A stretch of DNA of 58,216 bases from Streptomyces sp. NP-1717. GTDB lineage: Bacteria > Actinomycetota > Actinomycetes > Streptomycetales > Streptomycetaceae. This document shows positions 8,866 to 17,310 of the stretch, piece by piece. The notes beneath the pieces were generated by a model. It made no database searches. It saw nothing but the letters and a program-made list of their open reading frames with translations, and was not told where the DNA came from. The position numbers and the translations under genes are program-made. How positions within the stretch are numbered: the stretch's first letter is position 1; every line of letters begins with the position of its first letter. The stretch is taken from NCBI RefSeq assembly GCF_022695985.1, contig NZ_JAAPBF010000026.1, positions 1 to 58,216 of the forward strand, given 5' to 3'.

Positions 8866-9827
8866 GCCGCCTCCATCCAGATGTCGGCGAGCGACTCCTC
8901 CAGGTTGATACGGGGCCGCCAGCCGAGCCGGTCGCGCGCGGTGCGGACGTCGGCCTGCTGCCAGCCGCCGCAGCCGTCGGGGTACGGGAACGGGCCGGCG
9001 CCCAGCTGCTCCGCCGGGTGCTCCCCGCGCGGCGGGCCGACGGTGGCGTGCGCCGGGCGCGGGGAGCCGGTGGGCGCGTCCAGTTCGTGCAGGGCGCCGC
9101 CGTATCCGGCGACCCTCGCGAGGACGGCGGCGGCGTCCCGGAGCCGGACCGCGCGCCCCGTCCCGATGTTGACGACGCCCTGCGCCGCCGAGAGCGACGC
9201 GGCGTGCACGGCCCGGGCCACGTCCCGTACGTCGACGAAGTCTCGCTGTACGCCGAGGCCGCCGAGCTTCAGCTCGCCGTCGCCGGACTGCATGGCGCGG
9301 CGCATGGCCTCGGCGAGCCTGCCGAGCGGGGAGCCCGCGGGCGTGCCGGGGCCGACCGGCGAGAAGACCCGCAGGACGACGGCGTCGAGCCCGGCGCCGA
9401 GCACCAGCTCGCTGGCGGCCAGCTTGCTCACGCCGTACGGGCCGCCGGGCCGGGGCACCGCGTCCTCGGCGGTGGACGAGCCGGGCTGGGAGGGCCCGTA
9501 CTCGGAGGAGCAGCCGAGCTGGACCAGACGGGCACCGCAGCCGCTGCGGCGCAGCGCCTCGCAGACGGTGGCGACGGCGACGGTGTTGTGCCGGATCAGG
9601 TCGCGGGCGCCGCCCCGGGTGGCGCCGGCGCAGTTGATGACGACTCCGGGGTGGACGGCGTCCAGGAACCGGGTGAGGGCTCCGGGACTGCCGCCGGCGA
9701 GGTCGAACCGTACGTCGGCGTCGTCGCCCCGGCCGAGTGCCGTCAGATGGACGGCGGGATCGGCGAGCAGCCGGTCGGCGACGAAGCGCCCGAGGAAACC
9801 GTTGGCACCGAGCAGCAGGACCCTCAT
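8853..9827 (-). CDS. NAD-dependent epimerase/dehydratase (extended SDR)
   Basis: 324 residues. Rossmann motif GANGFLG (7-13), a Ser-rich stretch CSSEYG, and the YxxxK catalytic pair at Tyr131/Lys135 (YGVSK) define an extended short-chain dehydrogenase acting on a nucleotide sugar. The substrate cannot be read from the sequence; UDP-GlcNAc/UDP-GalNAc 4-epimerisation would fit the neighbouring PelF-like glycosyltransferase and spherulin-4 gene. The start ATG 9827 overlaps (ATGA) the stop of a 17-codon ORF and the 3' end overlaps the spherulin-4 gene by 13 nt. Confidence 0.88.
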   Translation of the reverse strand: MRVLLLGANGFLGRFVADRLLADPAVHLTALGRGDDADVRFDLAGGSPGALTRFLDAVHPGVVINCAGATRGGARDLIRHNTVAVATVCEALRRSGCGARLVQLGCSSEYGPSQPGSSTAEDAVPRPGGPYGVSKLAASELVLGAGLDAVVLRVFSPVGPGTPAGSPLGRLAEAMRRAMQSGDGELKLGGLGVQRDFVDVRDVARAVHAASLSAAQGVVNIGTGRAVRLRDAAAVLARVAGYGGALHELDAPTGSPRPAHATVGPPRGEHPAEQLGAGPFPYPDGCGGWQQADVRTARDRLGWRPRINLEESLADIWMEAACRI

Positions 9828-9877
9828 CGCGCGGCCCCTTGGTTCCGACGTGTCGGTGCTGAGGGTTGACGGGTCAT
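9824..9877 (-). CDS. Candidate 17-residue leader peptide upstream of epimerase
   Basis: ATG 9877 opens an 18-codon frame (MTRQPSAPTRRNQGAAR) that ends exactly at the epimerase start in an ATGA overlap. An AAGGAG Shine-Dalgarno sequence lies 10 nt before its ATG. The peptide is Arg/Gln-rich and resembles nothing I know. It may serve translational coupling rather than make a useful product. No upstream extension of the epimerase is plausible, because its Rossmann fold starts at residue 1. Confidence 0.4.
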   Translation of the reverse strand: MTRQPSAPTRRNQGAAR

Positions 9878-10005
9878 GTTCTGTCGTCTCCTTCGAGGTG
9901 TTGCCGTGTGCTTCGGGTACGCCCGCGGCGTCGGCTCCGCGGGAGGTCTGTGGTGTCCGGGGTGCGGCCCGGAGGGGCGTGCGCCGGAGGCCGGTGGTCC
10001 GCCGG

Positions 10006-11133
10006 TCAGGTGTGGGCCGAGGCCCGGGAGAGGGCGACGGTGGCGTGGATCAGCAGGCCGAGCGCGGCGGCGCCGCAGGCGACGGCCGGTACGGCACCGG
10101 CTCCCCCCGCGTCGACGAGGGCCCGGACGGGGGCGGAGAGGGATTCGAGGCCGGGGACGCGGCCCGCCGTCGCGAGGACGAGGGCCAGCGCCTCGACGGC
10201 GCAGGCGGTGCCGAGGCCGGTCGCCGCCGCCTTCGGGACGTGGTGGACGGTGAGCAGCCGGGCGAGGAACAGCAGAGCGCCGAGGGCGACGGTCGCGGCG
10301 GGATGACCGGTGTCCGCGCCCCGGTCGCCGCCGACGACGAGTTCGGCGAGGACAGCCAGCGCCGTCAGGGTGAGGAGGTACAGCGTGAGCAGGCCCACCA
10401 GCGGTGGCCGGGTACGGGAGGCGAAGTCGGCCAGTGCGCGGCTGTCGGCGAGGCCGCGCCGCGCCCGCAGGGAGAGCAGATGGGCGCACCAGGCGGCGGG
10501 GGCCACGGCGAACGACAGGGCCACCAGCGGCGCCGCCGCGTCGGTCAGGGGCGACGTCCCGTGCGGGGCGCCGCCGGACAGGCGCAGCAGCCCGTCGCCG
10601 TACAGCAGGTACGCCAGCAGCCAGCACACCCGGAGACGGGAGACGCGCGCGGTGCGGCCCTCGACGCGCAGCGGGCCGCGCCGGAGGGCCACGGTGAGCG
10701 CGATGGCGAGGGCGACGGCCCCCGCCACAGCTATCGCGGACCGCGCGCCTTCACCGTCGGCTCCGCGCGTGGCGGCGACGGCGACGGCGCACACGGCGCC
10801 CGGGAGCAGGGTGCGCAGCGCCCATCCGGCGCGCGGGTCGGCGGAACGAGCCGGGTACGGCGCGGCGTCGGAGGCGTCCGTGCCGTTGTCCGCGGCGCGC
10901 GGCACGCGCGCGTACAGCTCCTCGGCGAGGGAGAAGACGTCCCGGTGCCGGAAGCGCGTGGCGGCCCGGTCGGTGACGCCGTGCGCCTCCAGACCGGCGG
11001 CGATCTCCAGGGGGTCGACGGCGCGCTCGCACAGTTCGCGATGGCTGTGCATCAGCGTCCTGACGGGGTCGGCCGGTCCCCGTCGCCGCGCGGGCCGGGC
11101 CGATCCGGCGGATGTGGTGGGCGCGTCAGACAT
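10006..11133 (-). CDS. Multi-pass membrane protein of the PelF-like cluster
   Basis: 375 residues. The cytoplasmic N-terminus (about 100 residues) contains HRELCERAVDPLEIAAGLE, then a his/arg-rich segment; about eight hydrophobic helices follow. No family can be named confidently. The start is ATG 11133, overlapping the end of the upstream glycosyltransferase gene by 8 nt; the longer open frame to 11205 lies inside that gene and is rejected. Its position between a PelF-like glycosyltransferase and a sugar epimerase suggests a role as the membrane partner or export component of a polysaccharide synthase; this is inference from context only. Confidence 0.75.
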   Translation of the reverse strand: MSDAPTTSAGSARPARRRGPADPVRTLMHSHRELCERAVDPLEIAAGLEAHGVTDRAATRFRHRDVFSLAEELYARVPRAADNGTDASDAAPYPARSADPRAGWALRTLLPGAVCAVAVAATRGADGEGARSAIAVAGAVALAIALTVALRRGPLRVEGRTARVSRLRVCWLLAYLLYGDGLLRLSGGAPHGTSPLTDAAAPLVALSFAVAPAAWCAHLLSLRARRGLADSRALADFASRTRPPLVGLLTLYLLTLTALAVLAELVVGGDRGADTGHPAATVALGALLFLARLLTVHHVPKAAATGLGTACAVEALALVLATAGRVPGLESLSAPVRALVDAGGAGAVPAVACGAAALGLLIHATVALSRASAHT

Positions 11134-12961
11134 CGCTCTCCCCCAGGGCCTGTCCGGCGCCCACGGCGACCGCCCCCGCGGGACGCGACTCCGGCACCGC
11201 CGCACCGGAGTCCACCGGCCCGGTCAGCGGCGGGGGCGGCGGCATCGACACGGGAGGCACCATCGGTACGGGCGGCGGCATCGGTACGGTCCTGGCCTGC
11301 CCGGCGGTCCAGTGCCCGGGTACGTACGCCTCCGCCGGGTTGGCGAACGGCAGCGGCTCGCCGTGCGCGTCCACGGTCTCGGCCGGGCGCCGGACCGGGG
11401 CGTGCGAGATCAGCTCCAGATAGATGCCGCGGAACGCCGCCAGGTTCTGCTCGACGGTGAAGAGTTCGAGCGCGCGGGCCCGCGCGGCGGCGCCCAGCCG
11501 TTCTCGCCGCACCGGGTCGCGCAACAGCGCGAGACAGGCGTCGGCGAGCGCCCGCGGATTGCGCGGGGGCACTACGAGCCCGGTACCCCCGATGACTTCG
11601 ACGACCGCGCCGACATCGGTGGAGACCGTCGCGCGCCCGCAGAACATCGCTTCGACCAGGCTGACCGGGAAGCCCTCGACGATGCTGGACAGGACGATCA
11701 CCCCGCCCGCCGCGTACGCGTCCACCAGCTCCGGCGCGCCGGGCCCGCCGACCTCCTCGAAGGAGACGCGGTTGTCGCCCACAGTGTCCGCGTCGGCCGC
11801 CTCGTCGGGGAACAACCGGGCCGCCAGCGCGCGGCAGTGGGTGAGGTACGCCGTCGCCTCCGCGCCCCGCGCCGCGGCGCCGATGATCCTCAGCCGCGCG
11901 TCGGGCTCCTCCTTACAGATGTCGGCGAAGGCGTGCAGCAGGGAGATGAGGTCCTTGGCGGGCTCGATCCGGCCGACCCAGACCAGCGTGTTCGGATCGC
12001 CGCCGGCGTCACCGGGGCCGGCCCCGCCGGCCTCGTCGCGTTCTCCCAGCGCCGCGAAGCGCTCCGTCTCCATGCCGGGGTAGACGGTGCGCAGTTTCGC
12101 CCGGTCGGCTCCGCAGCGCTCCTGCCAGCGCCGGGCGTGGGTGTTGCCCGGGGTGATGACGGCGGCCTGGCCGTAGACCTCGGCGGCGAGCCGGCCCTGG
12201 AAGGCCGCGAGCAGGGCGCGTACCGGCGCGCGCAGGGGCGTGTCCCCGCCGGGTCCGGCGGCCAGGTAGTGGGCGCGGAGTCGGACGCCGTACTCGGTGA
12301 CCAGCAGCGGCACCCCGAAGAAGCGTTTGGCCACAAGCCCCGGCAGGGCGGCGGATCCGCCGGTCGTCGCGTGACAGAGGTCGGCGCCGCCGAGCCCGTC
12401 GTCGTCGTACCAGTCGAGGGAGAGCGGGCGCAGGGCGCGCTCCAACTGGTCGGCGAAGACCAGGTAGTCGGGGACGGTGGCACCGCCCACGCTCCGGCGT
12501 GCGCCGGAGGCGTGGCAGGCGGTCTCCAGGATGCGTACGGCTGTCTCCGAGCGCAGGGCCGTGGGCAGCCCCCCGTGCTCGTGCGCGAGTTCGGCGAGCC
12601 CGTACAGCCCCTCGGCGAAGGCGCTCGCTGCGGACGCGTCGTCGTCCGCGCCCCGCGCCGCCTGTCCGTCCGGGGCGCAGACGGCGGTGATCAGCTCCCC
12701 GAAGTGCCCGGCGAAGCGCCGCCGTTCACGCCGGCCGTACGCCCTCCCGTCGCCCCGCGCGGACCAGAGCGCCGCCGTGCGCACCCGCTGTACGGAGGGC
12801 GGCAGCTGGATCCAGCCGGTGGCCTCCTGGTGGGCGCTGCGGCTGAGCGCGTAGATGTCGAACTCGTGCGGTGCGAGCCCGCGCACGAGCCGGTCGCACC
12901 ACAGCCTGGACTCACCCGTCGCGTACGGGTAGCCACCGTCCGTAAGCAGTCCGATCCGCAC
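11126..12961 (-). CDS. GT4 glycosyltransferase with PelF-like (DUF3492) N-terminal domain
   Basis: 611 residues. It begins VRIGLLTDGGYPYATGE, and the middle contains DLCHATTGG and PLLVTEYGVRLRAHY, which match the PelF pattern (HAV.TG, LLTEHG.Y.RER). The C-terminal GT-B half has VWVGRIEPAKD, the EX7E motif (EGFPVSLVE) and a VVPPRNP loop. A Pro/Met-rich tail of about 60 residues follows. PelF builds the Pel galactosaminoglycan chain from nucleotide sugars in the cytoplasm. GTG 12961 follows a GGGGG stretch; upstream codons have no family match. It is the first gene of the minus-strand cluster ending with the spherulin-4-like gene. Confidence 0.85.
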   Translation of the reverse strand: MRIGLLTDGGYPYATGESRLWCDRLVRGLAPHEFDIYALSRSAHQEATGWIQLPPSVQRVRTAALWSARGDGRAYGRRERRRFAGHFGELITAVCAPDGQAARGADDDASAASAFAEGLYGLAELAHEHGGLPTALRSETAVRILETACHASGARRSVGGATVPDYLVFADQLERALRPLSLDWYDDDGLGGADLCHATTGGSAALPGLVAKRFFGVPLLVTEYGVRLRAHYLAAGPGGDTPLRAPVRALLAAFQGRLAAEVYGQAAVITPGNTHARRWQERCGADRAKLRTVYPGMETERFAALGERDEAGGAGPGDAGGDPNTLVWVGRIEPAKDLISLLHAFADICKEEPDARLRIIGAAARGAEATAYLTHCRALAARLFPDEAADADTVGDNRVSFEEVGGPGAPELVDAYAAGGVIVLSSIVEGFPVSLVEAMFCGRATVSTDVGAVVEVIGGTGLVVPPRNPRALADACLALLRDPVRRERLGAAARARALELFTVEQNLAAFRGIYLELISHAPVRRPAETVDAHGEPLPFANPAEAYVPGHWTAGQARTVPMPPPVPMVPPVSMPPPPPLTGPVDSGAAVPESRPAGAVAVGAGQALGESDV

Positions 12962-13041
12962 GAGTACACCCCCGATCTCCCTGGTGGGAAGCCGCCGTTG
13001 GTTCGACGACTCGCAGCGGGACGACCGTAAGCGGACATGAC

Positions 13042-13072
13042 GGTGCGACGGCGGACGGTTGTCCGCCGCACC
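13042..13072. repeat. Inverted repeat upstream of the PelF-like glycosyltransferase
   Basis: A hairpin with an 8-bp core (13049-13056 with 13061-13068), 4-nt loop and a further 4 bp beyond a 3-nt bulge lies about 80 nt before the GTG. It could be an operator or a leader structure. A directly repeated CGCGGTAG 18 nt apart (13107 and 13125) lies further upstream. Confidence 0.35.
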
Positions 13073-13170
13073 ACCGGAAGGGGTGAAAACGCGTGACTTT
13101 CCCACCGCGGTAGCGTTTCGTCGCGGTAGGGAATCATCGGGTCACGCTGCGTCAAGCTGCGGCCGATGCC

Positions 13171-14559
13171 TCAACCGCCGGGGAACACCCAGGGGTTGGG
13201 CCTGCACTTCACGCCGTCGAGGTTGAGCGTCTTGGTCTGCTGCTGCATCACGGGGGCGAGCGAGCCCGGCGTCCGGCAGCTCACGTGGTCGTGCCCGAGC
13301 CGGTGCCCGATCTCGTGGTTGATCAGCATCTGCCGGTAGGCGAGCATCGCCTTGGCGCCGTACGTCTTGGCCCCCTGCGCCCAGCGGAACGCGTTGATCA
13401 TGACGCGGTCGGTCGCGGCGGAGTCGCAGGACACGTTGTCGACGGTGGTGTCCAGACCGGACTTGGCGCACCACTCGGCCGTGGTCCCCGGACTGGCCAG
13501 GGTGATCACGAAGTCGGGCGAGCCACCGGCGATCCGCTCGAAGGTCATGGCCCCGTCGTGGGCCCAACTCCGGTCGTCGTTCAGGGTCTTCTGCACGGCG
13601 TCGGCGAACAGGTCGCGGTCGAGACCGAGGCCCTTCTCGACATCGATCCGGTAGCGGACCTTGCGCCCCTCGCCGGGCGCCTTCGCCAGTCCGGGCACCG
13701 CCTCGAACTCGCCCGAGCCCTTCAGATCGGCGGCCAGCGGGAACTGCCTGGCCATCAACTGGCCGTAGGTGGGCGGCAGCGCCGGGGCCTCGGCCACGGG
13801 CTCCTTCGGCGTCGGCCTGCCGTCCGAGCGCGAGGCGGCGCCCTCGCCGTCGCGGGCGAGCCCGCCGGAGGGCTGCGCGCCGGCGCGCGGTTCCCCGCGG
13901 TCGGTGACCTGACCGGCCACCACGACGACGAGCACGGTGGTCACGGCCGCCGCGGCGATCCCGGTGAAGGTGCGGCCCAGACCGCCCTTGGCGGGCCGCT
14001 CTCCGTCGGCGTCCGGGGCGGCGTCACTGTCGTCGTCCCGGTCCGAGCCGCGGCCCGAACCGTCCGCGGAGCCCGCGCGGGGCCGGCTGTTCTCGTCGTC
14101 CCAGTCGGTGACGGGCGCGTACGGATCGGGCCGCCACCGCGCGGCGTCGACGTCCGTACCACTGCCGGCGCCGGATCCGGACGGAGGGGGCGGCACGTCG
14201 AAGGCGTCGATGAACTCACGGCGCGGTCCCGGCACTTGGCGCTGCCCGGCCGGTGCCGAGGGCGTCTGCCTGCCCTGCGGCTGTTGCGGATGCCTGGGGC
14301 CCGGCGCGCCGCCGCCCTGCCAGTCCTCGTAGCGCTGCTGACCCCAGCCGCCGCCCGGTTCGCGGTGCTCGGGATGCCCGCCGCGTACCTGCGGCACGCC
14401 GTGCGCGGGGGTGCCGTAGGCCGGCGGTGCGGCGTGGTCCCGCCCGCCGGGAGACGGCGCGGCGGGAGCGTCCCGATGGCCGGCCGCGGGGCCGGCGGGA
14501 GCCCGCTTCTTGCCGCCGGATCCCTGGGGTGCGGGGCCTTTACGGCTGTGTCGTCCCAC
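13171..14559 (-). CDS. Membrane-anchored DUF3152 protein, putative metzincin zinc protease
   Basis: 462 residues. The Gly/Pro/Gln-rich cytoplasmic N-terminus (about 200 residues) precedes one transmembrane helix (AAAAVTTVLVVVVAG). The extracytoplasmic DUF3152 domain ends with HEIGHRLGHDH (415-425), an exact HExxHxxGxxH zinc site, and a downstream Met (APVMQQQ, 438) placed like a metzincin Met-turn. Paired cysteines (AEWCAK, NVSCDS, VSCRTP, VKCRP) suggest disulfides outside the cell. The substrate is unknown. It is 8 nt downstream of the alpha/beta hydrolase and parallels M. tuberculosis Rv3207c. Start ATG 14559. Confidence 0.87.
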   Translation of the reverse strand: MGRHSRKGPAPQGSGGKKRAPAGPAAGHRDAPAAPSPGGRDHAAPPAYGTPAHGVPQVRGGHPEHREPGGGWGQQRYEDWQGGGAPGPRHPQQPQGRQTPSAPAGQRQVPGPRREFIDAFDVPPPPSGSGAGSGTDVDAARWRPDPYAPVTDWDDENSRPRAGSADGSGRGSDRDDDSDAAPDADGERPAKGGLGRTFTGIAAAAVTTVLVVVVAGQVTDRGEPRAGAQPSGGLARDGEGAASRSDGRPTPKEPVAEAPALPPTYGQLMARQFPLAADLKGSGEFEAVPGLAKAPGEGRKVRYRIDVEKGLGLDRDLFADAVQKTLNDDRSWAHDGAMTFERIAGGSPDFVITLASPGTTAEWCAKSGLDTTVDNVSCDSAATDRVMINAFRWAQGAKTYGAKAMLAYRQMLINHEIGHRLGHDHVSCRTPGSLAPVMQQQTKTLNLDGVKCRPNPWVFPGG

Positions 14560-14567
14560 GCCCAGGA

Positions 14568-15644
14568 TCAGCTCCCGCCACTGTCGTTGTCGTTCTCGCT
14601 GCCACTGCCGCCGTCGTCGCGTACGACCGCGTCGTCTCTACCGTAACTACGGCCGGCACGGTCGTTCGTCTCACCCCGCGCACCGCACGCCGCGCCGTCC
14701 GACTCCACGATGAGGTCGCGCGCGGCCTCGGCGACCGCCCCGGGGTACTCCATCATGGCAACATGCCCGGCGTCCGGAAGCGTCAGGAGCCGCGAATCCC
14801 GGAAAGCCGCCGACGCCTTTCGTGCCATTCGGTAGGAAACGAGCTGATCCCGCCCTCCGTAGACGAGGAGCGTCGGCGCGAGGACCCGTTCGGCCTGCCG
14901 CCACAGCCCCTGCTGTCCACCGAGGGTGTACGCGTCGACGATGCCCCGCGCGGAGCGGGTCATCGCCTCCCAGAAGTGCGGAAGGCGCTGCCGCCGCTCC
15001 ATCTCCTCGACCGCGTGCCGCAGCCCTTCCTCCGAGACCCGGCCGGGGTCTCCGTAACAGAGGGCCATCACCCCGCGCGTGCGCTGCTCGGCGGTCCACT
15101 CGCGCGTCATCCGCCCGAACAGCGCGGCGACCCCCGGCACCGCGAGCAGGGCGGTCGGCAGGGCGTTGCGCTGCACACGGATCTCGGGGAGCGCGGGCGA
15201 GACGAGGGTGAGGGTGCGCACCAGGTCGGGGCGGGCGGCGGCGATCCGGGTGGTGACGGCGCCGCCGAGGGAGTTGCCGAGGAGGTGCACCGGACCGTGG
15301 CCACTCGCGTCGAGGAGCCGGATCACGGCCCGCGCGTGGGCCGTGACGGAGTAGTTGCGGTCCTCGGGCGGCGGGGAGTCCCCGAAGCCGGGCAGGTCGA
15401 CCGCCTCGCCGTCGACCACGTCGGCCAGCAGCGGCATCAGGTCGGACCAGTTCTGCGAGGAGCCGCCGAGGCCGTGCACGTACAGGGCGCGCGGCAGTCC
15501 GGCGCGCGTCGGGGGCCGTGAGCGCACGTTCAGGGTCAGCCCGGGCAGGGCCACCGTACGCAGCCGCTCACCTTCGGCGACCCGGACGGTACTCACGCGC
15601 GGTACGGCGGCGGCGAGGGTTTCCGGCAGCTCGGTCGAAGACAT
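14568..15644 (-). CDS. Alpha/beta hydrolase
   Basis: 358 residues of the alpha/beta hydrolase fold: oxyanion region YVHGLGGSSQNW, nucleophile elbow GNSLGG, acid in YGGRDQLV and His in DAGHVAMMEYP. A low-complexity Gly/Asp/Asn/Ser tail of about 30 residues follows. No signal peptide is seen, so it is probably a cytosolic esterase or hydrolase of unknown substrate. It is upstream of and nearly contiguous with the DUF3152 gene, so the two form an operon. The start is ATG 15644; a divergent gene begins at 15811. Confidence 0.88.
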   Translation of the reverse strand: MSSTELPETLAAAVPRVSTVRVAEGERLRTVALPGLTLNVRSRPPTRAGLPRALYVHGLGGSSQNWSDLMPLLADVVDGEAVDLPGFGDSPPPEDRNYSVTAHARAVIRLLDASGHGPVHLLGNSLGGAVTTRIAAARPDLVRTLTLVSPALPEIRVQRNALPTALLAVPGVAALFGRMTREWTAEQRTRGVMALCYGDPGRVSEEGLRHAVEEMERRQRLPHFWEAMTRSARGIVDAYTLGGQQGLWRQAERVLAPTLLVYGGRDQLVSYRMARKASAAFRDSRLLTLPDAGHVAMMEYPGAVAEAARDLIVESDGAACGARGETNDRAGRSYGRDDAVVRDDGGSGSENDNDSGGS

Positions 15645-15810
15645 GCGGGCAATGTTACGAGACGATCACGCGCCGGTTCGCGTGTTCGCCGTCACAGGAC
15701 ATATAGCGTCCGGGGTCCGGACCTCCTACCCTCGTAAGTAGGCGTAGTCATTCGCCCCATTTCGCGAATGACTACGGACGGAAGACGACCGGAGAAGGAA
15801 AGGGCGCCCC

Positions 15811-16065
15811 ATGGCGGCGGACCCGAACGGCCCGGACACATTCCCGAACGACACCGACGGCGAGGAACGGACCGCCGGGACGGATTCCGGCGAACTCGAA
15901 GAGATCGACGAGGAGACCCCGGAGGCCGACGCCGCCGAGCAGCACCGGGACGTGCGGCCGGAGGGCGACGATCCGCAGGCCCCCCTCAATACGACCGAAG
16001 CGGACGAGGCGGACGCCGCCGAGCAGGCGCGTATCGTCTCCCTCGACGAGGACGACTACCGCTGA
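15811..16065 (+). CDS. Small acidic conserved hypothetical protein
   Basis: 84 residues, very rich in Asp/Glu with no hydrophobic segment and probably disordered. The seven-residue motif EADAAEQ occurs twice (PEADAAEQHRDV and DEADAAEQARIV). ATG 15811 follows GGAGAAGGAAAGGG. Third codon positions are G/C-rich as in real genes here. I do not recognise a function. It sits between the divergent alpha/beta hydrolase and the TetR regulator gene. Confidence 0.7.
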   Translation: MAADPNGPDTFPNDTDGEERTAGTDSGELEEIDEETPEADAAEQHRDVRPEGDDPQAPLNTTEADEADAAEQARIVSLDEDDYR

Positions 16066-16130
16066 GCGTGTGCTCAGGACCGGGTCCGCCTTTTGTCAGC
16101 ATTGGATACTTTTCTCCGCCGCGGTATACG

Positions 16131-16168
16131 GGTCCGGACGGATATCCGGCTTCCCGACCGTCCGGTCC
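16131..16168. promoter_or_regulatory. Imperfect inverted repeat, possible TetR operator
   Basis: GGTCCGGACGG (16131-16141) and CCGTCCGGTCC (16158-16168) are inverted with one mismatch, about 100 nt upstream of the TetR start. This placement would fit autoregulation, but it could also be a hairpin. Confidence 0.3.
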
Positions 16169-16264
16169 GTGAAATTCTGCGACCTGACCACGCACAGCCG
16201 GGATACCCAAAAGTACGATGGCAAGGCGGCGCACAGCGCGCACGGAACGATTCTGGGAGGCGGC

Positions 16265-16915
16265 GTGACAGCCATAGAGCAGACCGAGGCGGCGCGCCCG
16301 CGAGGGACGCGCCTGCCACGCCGCGCTCGGCGCAATCAGCTTCTGGGCGCGGCTCAGGAAGTCTTCGTCGCACAGGGGTACCACGCCGCGGCGATGGACG
16401 ACATCGCGGAACGGGCCGGAGTCAGCAAGCCCGTCCTCTACCAGCACTTCCCCGGGAAGCTGGACCTCTACCTGGCGCTGCTCGACCAGCACTGCGAGGC
16501 GCTGCTGCACGCGGTGCGTACAGCCCTGGCGTCGACGACGGACAACAAGCTCCGGGTCGCGGCCACGATGGACGCGTACTTCGCCTACGTCGAGGACGAG
16601 GGCGGCGCGTTCCGCCTGGTCTTCGAGTCCGACCTGACGAACGAGCCGGCGGTGCGCGAGCGCGTCGACCGCGTCGCGCTCCAGTGCGCGGAGGCGATCT
16701 CCGACGTGATCGCCTCGGACACGGGCCTCTCCAAGGAGGAGTCCATGATGCTGGCCGTCGGCCTCGGCGGCGTCTCCCAGGTGGTGGCCCGCTACTGGCT
16801 CTCCAGCGAGTCGGTCATCCCCCGCGACAAGGCCGTGGAACTTCTCACCTCGCTCGCCTGGCGCGGCATCGCCGGATTCCCGCTGCACGGCAGCGAGCAG
16901 CACCCGGGCGCCTGA
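16265..16915 (+). CDS. TetR-family transcriptional regulator
   Basis: 216 residues. The N-terminal helix-turn-helix reads LLGAAQEVFVAQGYHAAAMDDIAERAGVS and then KPVLYQHFPGKLDLYLALL, a textbook TetR DNA-binding domain; the all-helical C-terminal ligand domain follows. GTG 16265 is preceded by GGGAGG. The upstream open frame to 16070 is intergenic by base composition. It is followed by DUF3107, as Rv3208 is by Rv3208A in M. tuberculosis. Ligand and targets are unknown. Confidence 0.9.
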   Translation: MTAIEQTEAARPRGTRLPRRARRNQLLGAAQEVFVAQGYHAAAMDDIAERAGVSKPVLYQHFPGKLDLYLALLDQHCEALLHAVRTALASTTDNKLRVAATMDAYFAYVEDEGGAFRLVFESDLTNEPAVRERVDRVALQCAEAISDVIASDTGLSKEESMMLAVGLGGVSQVVARYWLSSESVIPRDKAVELLTSLAWRGIAGFPLHGSEQHPGA

Positions 16916-17040
16916 CCCGGTCCGTGTTCGCTGCGGGCGTGCCCCGCCACCGTCCTGAGCATCGTCCCGCCGGGCTAATGTGTGCCGGGTACCGCGCGGT
17001 TGACCGCGCAACGCACCGAACCGTTCGGAGGGACATAGCG

Positions 17041-17268
17041 GTGGAGGTCAAGATCGGCGTGCAGCACACGCCCCGCGAGATCGTTCTGGAGAGCGGGCAG
17101 TCCGCCGAGGAGGTCGAGAGCGCCGTCGGCGACGCACTCGCCGGCAAGGCGAAGCTGCTCAGCCTCACGGACGAGAAGGGGCGGAAGGTGCTCGTACCGG
17201 CCGAACGGATCGCGTACGTGGAGATCGGCGAGCCGACGACACGGCGAGTGGGCTTCGGCACTCTCTAG
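17041..17268 (+). CDS. DUF3107 family small protein
   Basis: 75 residues (starts MEVKIGVQHTPREIVLES, ends RRVGFGTL) matching the actinobacterial DUF3107 family, to which M. tuberculosis TB9.4 (Rv3208A) belongs. The function is unknown. GTG 17041 follows GGAGGG at about 9 nt. Soluble, no cysteines. Located just downstream of the TetR gene and closed by a strong hairpin. Confidence 0.9.
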   Translation: MEVKIGVQHTPREIVLESGQSAEEVESAVGDALAGKAKLLSLTDEKGRKVLVPAERIAYVEIGEPTTRRVGFGTL

Positions 17269-17310
17269 GGCGACCGGTCCGAGGCGGGCGCGACAGCATC
17301 ACGGTGACAC

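Noticed and set aside
8413..11460. A 1015-residue plus-strand frame opposite the sugar cluster
   Set aside because: Shadow of three minus-strand genes with clear Rossmann, spherulin-4 and glycosyltransferase features.
15585..15670. An ECF promoter (GCGAAC-N16-CGTAAC) before the alpha/beta hydrolase
   Set aside because: The -35 differs from GGAAC and the -10 from CGTT; matches this weak are expected by chance.
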